From positions 1 to 11,678 of the forward strand of contig JAKAXG010000064.1 in the NCBI GenBank assembly GCA_021827225.1: 11,678 nucleotides of DNA, in the 5' to 3' direction. This stretch comes from Actinomycetes bacterium. GTDB lineage: Bacteria > Actinomycetota > Acidimicrobiia > Acidimicrobiales > Palsa-688. Position 1 is the stretch's first letter. Every line of letters starts with the position of its first letter. The notes under the pieces are model-generated. The model made no database searches. It saw only the letters and a program-made list of their open reading frames with translations, and had not been told where the DNA came from. Positions 6,718 to 11,678 of the stretch are shown piece by piece. The position numbers and the translations under genes are program-made.

Positions 6718-6742
6718 GACACGGGAAGGTACTAAATGTCCG

Positions 6743-6774
6743 GAAAAATGAAAAGGGGCCTTTTGCTGCGCCCC
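6743..6774 (-). terminator. Rho-independent terminator of the avidin-like gene
   Basis: On the minus strand GGGGC (6770-6774) pairs with GCCCC (6755-6759) around a 10-base loop and is followed by TTTTCATTTTT (6744-6754). It starts 20 bases beyond the avidin-like stop codon and ends 26 bases before the tadA start, so it separates the two transcripts. The T-rich tail also supplies AT-rich DNA upstream of tadA. Confidence 0.65.
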
Positions 6775-6794
6775 GGTCCGGGGGCTCCCCCGGG

Positions 6795-7220
6795 TCAGCC
6801 GGCGCGGGCCATCGAGCCGGCCCGGGCCGCCCGCCGGAACGTCTCGCCTCCGACGGAAGGTCCCGGCTCGCCGGCGGCACCGGACCCGGGGCCGCCACCG
6901 GCCGAGGCCATCATCAGCCAGCTGGTCCGCAGCTGATCGGTCGACGGATCGTAGACCCCGGTCCAGACGGTGATGGAGTTGGTCCGCGGCCATCCGGCCA
7001 CAGATCCGACGACCCCCCGGCCACCGTCGTGGCGGACGGTGTAAGTGCCGTTCACCCGGTACGGGCGGTAGGAGGTGCCGTCGCTGGCTGCTCTGAAGGT
7101 GCCGGTGATCCACCCGTCCCCGCGGACCTCCAGTTCCAGAACCGAACCCTGTTCGTTGATCCAGCGACCGTCGAGTTCGTGCTCCGGCGTGGCCGGGACT
7201 CGAGGTGTTCTTCTCAGCAT
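6795..7220 (-). CDS. Avidin/streptavidin-family protein, no signal peptide
   Basis: Avidins are eight-stranded beta-barrels that usually bind biotin. The 141-residue product reads like streptavidin: GRWINEQGSVLELEV (18-32) for GTWYNQLGSTFIV, GWITGTFRAAS (36-46) for GALTGTYESAV, NGTYTV (57-62), NSITVWTGVY (81-90) for HSATTWSGQY, LRTSWLM (97-103) for INTQWLL, and GGETF (124-128) for GHDTF. Equivalent pocket residues: N22, S26, W77, S82, T84, W86 and W101 are kept. Changed ones are L25 to Q24, Y43 to F42, S45 to A44, L110 to M103 and D128 to E126, and the neighbour-subunit Trp120 is absent. There is no signal peptide: an in-frame TAA lies 18 bases before the ATG. The ATG has GGGAGG 5 bases upstream. 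It is followed by its own terminator and is divergent from a macrodomain gene. Family assignment is by visual alignment; ligand binding is unknown. Confidence 0.85.
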   Translation of the reverse strand: MLRRTPRVPATPEHELDGRWINEQGSVLELEVRGDGWITGTFRAASDGTSYRPYRVNGTYTVRHDGGRGVVGSVAGWPRTNSITVWTGVYDPSTDQLRTSWLMMASAGGGPGSGAAGEPGPSVGGETFRRAARAGSMARAG

Positions 7221-7268
7221 CGCCCCTCCCGGATGGGATTAAAAACCTATTGTTCCTGCCTGCGCCCC

Positions 7269-7285
7269 TCGACCCCTAGGGTCGA
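7269..7285. promoter_or_regulatory. 17-bp perfect palindrome, operator candidate
   Basis: TCGACCC-CTA-GGGTCGA is a perfect inverted repeat with 7-base arms and a 3-base centre. It lies in the 121-bp space between the divergent avidin-like (start 7220) and macrodomain (start 7342) genes. It is about 49 bases upstream of the first ATG and 57 bases upstream of the second, a position suited to a dimeric regulator acting on either or both. The symmetry is visible; the operator role is inferred. No regulator gene is adjacent. Confidence 0.5.
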
Positions 7286-7327
7286 AAGTCTCCTTGCGGC
7301 CGGATGCTGTGCGCCCGGAACTGACGG

Positions 7328-7333
7328 CAGAAT
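7328..7333 (+). promoter_or_regulatory. Candidate -10 element of the macrodomain gene
   Basis: CAGAAT lies eight bases before the ATG at 7342 and no Shine-Dalgarno precedes that ATG, so a leaderless or nearly leaderless transcript is likely. The identical hexamer precedes nucS at almost the same spacing. No -35 box is evident. Confidence 0.3.
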
Positions 7334-7341
7334 AAAGCCTC

Positions 7342-7851
7342 ATGCCGGCAGGTCGCGTGGAAGTTGTACGAGGCGACATCACAAAGCTCGCGGTGGATGC
7401 CATCGTCAACGCCGCCAACGCGGCCCTCGCCGGCGGTGGTGGCGTCGACGGGGCGATCCACGCCGCCGCAGGATGGCGGGAGCTCTCTGACGCGTGCGCC
7501 CGGCTCGGCGGTTGCGAACCGGGCGATGCGAAGCCCACCCCCGGTTTCGCCCTTCCAGCCCGGTGGATCATCCACACGGTCGGGCCGGTGTGGCGGGGCG
7601 GCACCGAGCGAGAGGCCGAGACTCTCGCCTCCTGCTACCGCCGCTCCCTGGCGGTGGCCGACGAGCTGGGGGCCGCCGAGGTGGCCTTCCCCGCCATCTC
7701 CACCGGGGTTTACGGTTTCCCGCGTGATCTGGCTGCCGACATCGCCGTGCGCTCCGTCACGCAGGTGGAGACGTCGGTGCGGCGGATCATACTGGTGGCC
7801 TACGACGCGGTGGGGCTCCGGCTCTACGAGGATCGGCTGACGGGAATCTGA
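7342..7851 (+). CDS. Macrodomain protein, MacroD/YmdB-type ADP-ribosyl hydrolase
   Basis: MacroD-type macrodomains bind ADP-ribose, remove mono-ADP-ribose from acidic residues and deacetylate O-acetyl-ADP-ribose. The 169-residue product is a complete single domain. It has GDIT (11-14), VNAANAAL (22-29), the loop [14 protein letters not shown] (31-44) with the catalytic-type Asp36, [10 protein letters not shown] (78-87), and the phosphate loop [11 protein letters not shown] (117-127). These match E. coli YmdB nearly residue for residue. The protein is cytoplasmic. No ribosome binding site precedes the ATG. It is divergent from the avidin-like gene with a palindrome between them, and its last 28 bases overlap the 3' end of the convergent mucin-like gene. 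Catalytic residues are intact, so activity is expected; the physiological target is unknown. Confidence 0.95.
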   Translation: MPAGRVEVVRGDITKLAVDAIVNAANAALAGGGGVDGAIHAAAGWRELSDACARLGGCEPGDAKPTPGFALPARWIIHTVGPVWRGGTEREAETLASCYRRSLAVADELGAAEVAFPAISTGVYGFPRDLAADIAVRSVTQVETSVRRIILVAYDAVGLRLYEDRLTGI

Positions 7852-8459
7852 GCGCCCGGGCCGACCTGCCCGTCGCCGGAAGGCGCCGGCCGCCGGTCGG
7901 GGCCGCCTCGTCGGGTGACGAACAGCCTCGCGGCCACGATCAGCAGGGCGACGAGGAAGCCGATCCCGGAGAGGACGGCGAAGACCCCGTTGACATGGGC
8001 GTTGCCGCCGGTGGTGCGCAGCGGGAGCGTCGCCGGCGATACGGGCAGGGAGCCGCCCAGCGGCGCGATGGTCGTGGTGGTGGTCGGCGCGGCGGTCGTG
8101 GTCGGGTGGGCGGTGGTGTAGGTCGGGTAGCCCGCCGCGGGGGCAACGGCGCGTGGCGCGGTGTCAGGCGTTGCGGTGACCGCTGTGACGGGAGCAGCGG
8201 TCGACACAGGCACCGATCGGACCGTGGTCGCCGGAACCGTACTGGCCGGGGGGCTCACGGTGGTCGACGGCGCCGGCGGGGTTGAGGAGGTGCCGGCCCG
8301 AGGTGCCGTGGTCGTCCCGAAGATCTGCGACGTCAGGGTGCCGGCCCTGGCCGGCGCCGCTCCCAGGAACACCACGGCGAGCATGACCCCCAGCACCAGG
8401 GCGCCGACAGCTGTCACCGCTTCGAGCACCCGTCGCGCCATCGACCCAGTTTGGCTCAC
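7824..8459 (-). CDS. Mucin-like Thr/Pro-rich cell-surface protein with C-terminal membrane anchor
   Basis: I recognise no family. The 211-residue product has a signal peptide (1-39, a long hydrophobic core then APARA, probable cleavage after Ala39). A low-complexity Thr/Pro/Ala/Val region follows (about 48-134, with [11 protein letters not shown]), likely an extended, possibly O-glycosylated spacer across the cell wall. A membrane helix comes next (about 158-178, [21 protein letters not shown]), then a basic stop-transfer (TRRGGPDRR) and a short cytoplasmic tail. GTG 8459 overlaps the LysM gene stop as GTGA and has AGGAAAG about nine bases upstream. An ATG at codon 7 is an alternative. It is the last gene of the pseudokinase/LysM operon, so it probably acts in the same envelope process. 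Its 3' end overlaps the macrodomain gene by 28 bases. Confidence 0.8.
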   Translation of the reverse strand: MSQTGSMARRVLEAVTAVGALVLGVMLAVVFLGAAPARAGTLTSQIFGTTTAPRAGTSSTPPAPSTTVSPPASTVPATTVRSVPVSTAAPVTAVTATPDTAPRAVAPAAGYPTYTTAHPTTTAAPTTTTTIAPLGGSLPVSPATLPLRTTGGNAHVNGVFAVLSGIGFLVALLIVAARLFVTRRGGPDRRPAPSGDGQVGPGAQIPVSRSS

Positions 8460-9250
8460 CCGGGGCTTTCCTGCCGGGGAGGCAGCAGCACCACATCGCC
8501 CGGAAACAGCAGGCTGGGATCGGCTGGATCCGGGAGGGTCGGGCGATTGGCCCTCACCAAGCGGGCCCAGTAGGCAGCCACCCGTTCGGGGGGACCGCCG
8601 ACCGTCGCCTCTGCGATCGACCAGAGACTGTCACCGGGACGGACCACCCACCCGGCTCGGGCGGCTGGGGGCGCCGGCCACCCCTGTGGTGCCGCTGCGG
8701 GCCGCGACGCCGGCGGGTGCGGCGGGGAGGCTGGAGATGCCGGCCGGGGGGTGGGGGGTGACGCCGGTGGCGGCGAGCGGTGGGCCCTGCCCATCGGCGG
8801 CGGCCCGGTGTTGGCCAGCACGGGTGCGGCCGGCGGCCCGGCCGGGATCGCGCTCATCCCGGGTGGGCTGCTCCCGCAGGCGGCTACCGCCGCGCCGGTG
8901 GCGCTCAATCCGATCGCCACCCTCAGCACCGCTCCGACACCCGGCACCCTCCGGGCCATGAGAATCCGGCGGGTCAGCCCCGGACCCGGCCAGCGGGCCA
9001 GGGCGAGGGACAGACACAGGAAGGCGACGGCCATCACCGCCGAGGAGACGATCAGAACCACCCGCCCCACGGAGAACACGGCGAGCACCGGGCCGGAGGC
9101 GGCATACCACCGTGCGACCGCCTGGCTGCTGCCGGTACGGGGAAGGGGCAGATCCCGTCCGGCCATCCACACGACCAGCCCGGTGATCCCGCTCACCAGG
9201 GCACCGGTGAGGGCTCGGCGCCAGCCCCGCGGGCCGACCCGGGACGTCAT
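8456..9250 (-). CDS. Three-pass membrane protein with external LysM domain
   Basis: The 264-residue product has membrane segments at about 13-30 (ALTGALVSGITGLVVWMAG), 54-85 (VLAVFSVGRVVLIVSSAVMA onward) and 109-125 (LRVAIGLSATGAAVAAC). A Pro/Ala/Ser-rich spacer (128-199) leads to one LysM domain (201-257: WVVRPGDSLWSIAEATVGG...LLFPGDVVLLPP). With three segments and the N-terminus inside, the LysM lies outside, where it can bind peptidoglycan. The third segment ends in AAVAACGSS, which resembles a lipobox but is not at the N-terminus, so it is probably only a helix. ATG 9250 overlaps the pseudokinase stop as ATGA. The frame is open to 9484, inside that gene, and this extension is rejected. 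The layout resembles LysM membrane proteins common in actinobacterial envelope loci, but I cannot name an orthologue. Confidence 0.85.
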   Translation of the reverse strand: MTSRVGPRGWRRALTGALVSGITGLVVWMAGRDLPLPRTGSSQAVARWYAASGPVLAVFSVGRVVLIVSSAVMAVAFLCLSLALARWPGPGLTRRILMARRVPGVGAVLRVAIGLSATGAAVAACGSSPPGMSAIPAGPPAAPVLANTGPPPMGRAHRSPPPASPPTPRPASPASPPHPPASRPAAAPQGWPAPPAARAGWVVRPGDSLWSIAEATVGGPPERVAAYWARLVRANRPTLPDPADPSLLFPGDVVLLPPRQESPG

Positions 9251-10374
9251 GATCCCCGGGCGGTCCCGGCCCCCGGAACGGGGATCCGGGAGCCCGACCG
9301 GCCCATCACCAGAAGGTCGTCGCAGCCGTCCCGGACCTGCTCGACAGCCAGGCCCACCGCACCGGGACGGCGGGCGACAGGACTGGCCCGCAGCGACGCG
9401 CCCGGTCCGGGCCAGCCGCCGAAGATCCACACCCAGCCGTCGGCCAGATCCAGCACCGCCGGGCGGACCCCGCCGCAGCCCCACCGGCCCATCACGGTGA
9501 TCAGCCGTCCCCCTGCCGGGTCGGAGAGCACATAGCGGCCGTCCGGGCGCGGCACGGTCCCCGCCGGCGGGGCCGGCGCCGGGGCCCGGGCCGGTGACGA
9601 CGGGCCGAGAAGGACCGGGACGACCAGGACGGCGACGAGAACCGCCGCCACTGCCCCACCTGCCGCCGCCGCTCTCCCACCGGGGCGGAACGGCCGGGAC
9701 GGTCGGGACGACCGGCGGAACGCCGGTCGTCCCGGTTGCGTGCCATCAGGAACCCGGGAGCCGGGCCCGTCCTTTCCCTCCCCCTTCTGGGGAGCGGGGC
9801 TCTCCAGCCGGGCATCGGGGACCAGGTCGACGACCCGCCGGGCCAGCCGGCGGGCACTCGGGGGCCGGCCCAGCCGGCGACCACCGCAGCCGGCCAGCAG
9901 CCGGGCTACCCGGCGGTCCGGGTGCGGTGGCAGGAAGGCAGACAACATCACAGCCAGGTCCTTCACGTCCCCGGCGGCCAGCACGGCCAGTTCCGAAGGG
10001 GAGGAGGGCCGACTGGCCCGACCGAACCCGCACAGCACGGGCCGGCCCTGCTCGTCGAGTAGGACGTGGTCAGCACTGACGGCCCCGTGGACCCAACCCA
10101 GGTCGTGCAGATCGGCCAGGGTGGCGCCGATGGCGGCCGTCAGCCCGGCGAGCACCTCCAGCGGCAGCCGGGGACCGGCGTCCGCCAGTGGCCGGCCCCC
10201 TATCCGGGACAGGACCAGACGGTCGGGCGGATCACCGCCTTCGCTCGCCAGGAGCGCTACCACCCCGGGGTGGGCGCAGGCCCGTAGTGCCCTGGCCTCT
10301 CCCTCCAGCCTGGAACGATCGGCCTCCGAGTCCGCCTCCTTGACGACCTGCTCCCCGTCCAGCACGACGCGCAT
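9247..10374 (-). CDS. Membrane-anchored pseudokinase with external C-terminal domain
   Basis: The 375-residue product has a degenerate Ser/Thr kinase fold in the cytoplasm (1-190), a basic Pro/Arg linker, one membrane helix (about 236-257, AAAAGGAVAAVLVAVLVVPVLL), a Pro/Ala stalk and an external domain (about 277-350) with two cysteines (C300, C351). The kinase part lacks the glycine-rich loop and starts near strand 3. VVK (K12) and the glutamates of EGEA (24-26) are kept. The catalytic loop reads HGAVSADHVLL (96-106): the catalytic Asp is Ala and the metal Asn is His. The DFG motif reads GFG (116-118). Phosphotransfer is therefore unlikely, and a scaffold or regulator is more plausible. No ribosome binding site precedes ATG 10374; a TAGTTA lies six bases before it. 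It heads a three-gene operon with the LysM protein and the mucin-like protein. Confidence 0.85.
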   Translation of the reverse strand: MRVVLDGEQVVKEADSEADRSRLEGEARALRACAHPGVVALLASEGGDPPDRLVLSRIGGRPLADAGPRLPLEVLAGLTAAIGATLADLHDLGWVHGAVSADHVLLDEQGRPVLCGFGRASRPSSPSELAVLAAGDVKDLAVMLSAFLPPHPDRRVARLLAGCGGRRLGRPPSARRLARRVVDLVPDARLESPAPQKGEGKDGPGSRVPDGTQPGRPAFRRSSRPSRPFRPGGRAAAAGGAVAAVLVAVLVVPVLLGPSSPARAPAPAPPAGTVPRPDGRYVLSDPAGGRLITVMGRWGCGGVRPAVLDLADGWVWIFGGWPGPGASLRASPVARRPGAVGLAVEQVRDGCDDLLVMGRSGSRIPVPGAGTARGS

Positions 10375-10380
10375 GAGACA

Positions 10381-10386
10381 TAACTA
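10381..10386 (-). promoter_or_regulatory. Candidate -10 element of the pseudokinase operon
   Basis: Minus-strand TAGTTA lies six bases before the ATG at 10374 and there is no Shine-Dalgarno, which fits a leaderless transcript for the three-gene operon. It sits in the 50-bp gap after hemW. No matching -35 box was found and no terminator was seen after hemW, so read-through from hemW is possible. Confidence 0.3.
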
Positions 10387-10424
10387 CCATGACAGGCACT
10401 GAAAGTACAGGAGCAGGACTGGAA

Positions 10425-11549
10425 TCAGGAGAGGCGGAGGGCTACCTCGTTGGCAAGGAGCCGGCCCCGCACGGTGAGCACCAGGCGCCCGCCGGCGCCG
10501 GGGACGAGCAGGTCGGCCAGTACCGGGTCGTCCTCCCAGCCCGGTACCGCCGAGGCCGGCACCCCCTCTGCGCTGCGGACCTGCAACTGGAGCCGCTCCG
10601 CCCGCCGGGTGGCAGGGTCGAGGTTCTCCCCCGCCGCCTCCACCGGCCCGCCGTCACGGACGAGGCGGATGTACCGGTCCGGCGTGCGGACGTTCCACCA
10701 CCGCCTGGACCACCCTGTGACCTGGTCGACCCTGTGGGAATGGGCGGCGCATCCGATGCCCTGGTACTCGCCCTGCTGCCAGTACAGCTTGTTGTGCCGG
10801 CATTCAGCCCCGGGGCGGGCCCAGTTGGAAATCTCGTACCAGTGGAGACCGGCCTGGTTCAACCGCTGGTCCGCGTGCAGGTACTTGTCCGCCTGGTCGT
10901 CGGGGTCTGGGTGGCGGCCGGGATCGGAGGAGAGCGGTGTGCCCGGCTCCACCGTCAGGCCGTAGGCGCTGACGTGGAGAGGAGCCGGAGAGAGGGACAG
11001 GACGGCGTCGAGGGTGGCGGACCAGTCGGCCATCGACTCCCCCGCTCCTCCCATGATGAGATCGACGCTGTAGCGGTCGCCGAAGCCCTCCGCCCCGGCG
11101 GCTTCGACGGCCCGGACGACTGCCTCCGGGTCGTGACGCCGACCCAGGCCCTCGAGCACGTGGGTGGCCATGGACTGGACTCCGAACGACACGCGGTTGA
11201 CCCCGGCGTCCCGGTAACCGGCCAACTTCGCACGGTCGACGGTCTCGGGGTTGCATTCCGCCGTCACCTCGGCGTTCGGGACCCGAGGTACGGCGTCGAG
11301 GATGGCGCCGAGCTGCTCGGGCCGCAGCAACGAGGGCGTGCCACCTCCGAAGAAGACCGATGTCGCCGGCCTCGACCCGTCGAGCTGGCGGCGGGCATCC
11401 GCCACACAGGAGTCGACGTAGTCCCCGATCAGGTGTGAACGGTCGGTCCAGGTGGCGAAGGCGCAGTAGTCGCAGCGCGACGAGCAGAACGGGATGTGCA
11501 CATACACCCCGAAAGGGTCATCACCGCTGCCGGCACCGTAGACTTTCAT
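10425..11549 (-). CDS. hemW: Radical SAM heme chaperone HemW
   Basis: HemW (formerly annotated as coproporphyrinogen III oxidase-like) is a radical SAM protein that binds heme and delivers it to proteins such as respiratory enzymes. The 374-residue product has the 4Fe-4S motif CSSRCDYC (C22, C26, C29), SAM-binding GGGTPSLL (68-75), AECNPE (97-102), NRVSFGVQS (118-126), VDLIMGG (162-168), SAYGLTVEPGTPL (194-206) and the C-terminal HemW region YEISNWARPGAECRHNKLYW. The CxxxCxxC spacing and the lack of the extra cysteine found in true HemN oxidases favour HemW. ATG 11549 gives a normal N-terminus; GGATGG about eight bases upstream is a weak ribosome binding site. It is divergent from a DUF2505 gene with two bases between the start codons. 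The length is normal for the family. Confidence 0.95.
   Translation of the reverse strand: MKVYGAGSGDDPFGVYVHIPFCSSRCDYCAFATWTDRSHLIGDYVDSCVADARRQLDGSRPATSVFFGGGTPSLLRPEQLGAILDAVPRVPNAEVTAECNPETVDRAKLAGYRDAGVNRVSFGVQSMATHVLEGLGRRHDPEAVVRAVEAAGAEGFGDRYSVDLIMGGAGESMADWSATLDAVLSLSPAPLHVSAYGLTVEPGTPLSSDPGRHPDPDDQADKYLHADQRLNQAGLHWYEISNWARPGAECRHNKLYWQQGEYQGIGCAAHSHRVDQVTGWSRRWWNVRTPDRYIRLVRDGGPVEAAGENLDPATRRAERLQLQVRSAEGVPASAVPGWEDDPVLADLLVPGAGGRLVLTVRGRLLANEVALRLS
11539..11544 (+). promoter_or_regulatory. Candidate -10 element (TAGACT) of the DUF2505 gene
   Basis: TAGACT fits TANNNT and ends seven bases before the GTG at 11552, placing the expected transcription start on the start codon itself. 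No Shine-Dalgarno is present. The element lies within the first codons of hemW on the opposite strand. It is the clearest leaderless candidate in the window. Confidence 0.4.
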
Positions 11550-11551
11550 GC

Positions 11552-11678
11552 GTGAAGACCATCCACGAGGAGCTGAGCTTCGACCATCCCGCCGGCCAGG
11601 TGTTCGCCCTCATCTCGGCGGGAGCCTTCCAGCTCGAGGTCATCGCCCATATAGGGGGTCATGACGGGGAACTGGTCG
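11552..11678 (+). CDS. DUF2505-type protein, 5' part only
   Basis: The first 42 codons are in the window and the frame is open at the right edge. The sequence VKTIHEELSFDHPAGQVFALI...IGGHDGELV matches the start of DUF2505 proteins: a SRPBCC/polyketide-cyclase-like fold beginning with a strand, a DAPxxxVW/F helix, and an IGGHxxEL motif. Such proteins are typical of actinobacteria and no reaction is known for them. The start is GTG 11552, with a TAGACT -10-like hexamer seven bases upstream and no ribosome binding site, so translation may be leaderless. It is divergent from hemW with two bases between start codons. It is too short for the ORF listing, but codon usage is typical and the motif is clear. 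Confidence 0.8.
   Translation, partial: MKTIHEELSFDHPAGQVFALISAGAFQLEVIAHIGGHDGELV

Noticed and set aside
6718..7113. Upstream extension of tadA across the avidin-like gene
   Set aside because: The extension crosses a rho-independent terminator and the avidin-like reading frame, and shows no TadA family resemblance.
9251..9484. Longer start for the LysM protein
   Set aside because: These codons lie inside the pseudokinase external domain frame. ATG 9250 with an ATGA overlap is the natural start.

Overview
The window is high-GC, densely packed DNA with strong G/C bias at third codon positions, many GTG/TTG starts and 4- to 10-base gene overlaps. A NucS mismatch endonuclease, a Tad pilus locus, a DUF2505 gene and an avidin-like gene together suggest a chromosomal segment of an actinobacterium, possibly Acidimicrobiia-like. 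That taxon is inferred from gene content and no marker gene proves it.

Layout. The left edge (1-162) holds a 17-bp tandem repeat and a 45-bp near-perfect hairpin downstream of nucS (163-822, minus). A plus-strand gene of unknown function with one membrane segment (about 1050-1820) lies divergent from nucS and runs head-on into the tad locus. The minus-strand tad operon spans 6717 to 1858: tadA ATPase, tadB and tadC platform proteins, a very short Flp-like pilin with its own candidate promoter, and three TadE/TadG-like minor pilin or anchor proteins. The start codons overlap the preceding stops (ATGA, GTGA, TTGA) at most junctions. No prepilin peptidase, TadZ/CpaE or RcpA-like gene is present here.

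Upstream of tadA, separated by a rho-independent terminator, is a small avidin/streptavidin-fold protein with no signal peptide and an altered biotin pocket (6795-7220, minus). It is divergent from a MacroD-type macrodomain gene (7342-7851, plus), and a perfect 17-bp palindrome lies between the two.

A three-gene minus-strand operon (10374 to 7824) follows. It encodes a membrane-anchored pseudokinase with an extracellular C-terminal domain, a three-pass membrane protein with an external LysM domain, and a mucin-like Thr/Pro-rich protein with a signal peptide and a C-terminal membrane anchor. The genes are coupled by ATGA and GTGA overlaps and look like a cell-envelope system. The right end holds hemW (11549-10425, minus) and, two bases away and divergent, the first 42 codons of a DUF2505 protein.

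Most interesting: the pseudokinase/LysM/mucin-like operon, the cytoplasmic avidin-like gene paired with a macrodomain and a palindromic operator candidate, and the atypical Cys-loop pilin in the tad locus. Several genes here also have a -10-like hexamer so close to the start codon that leaderless transcripts are likely.
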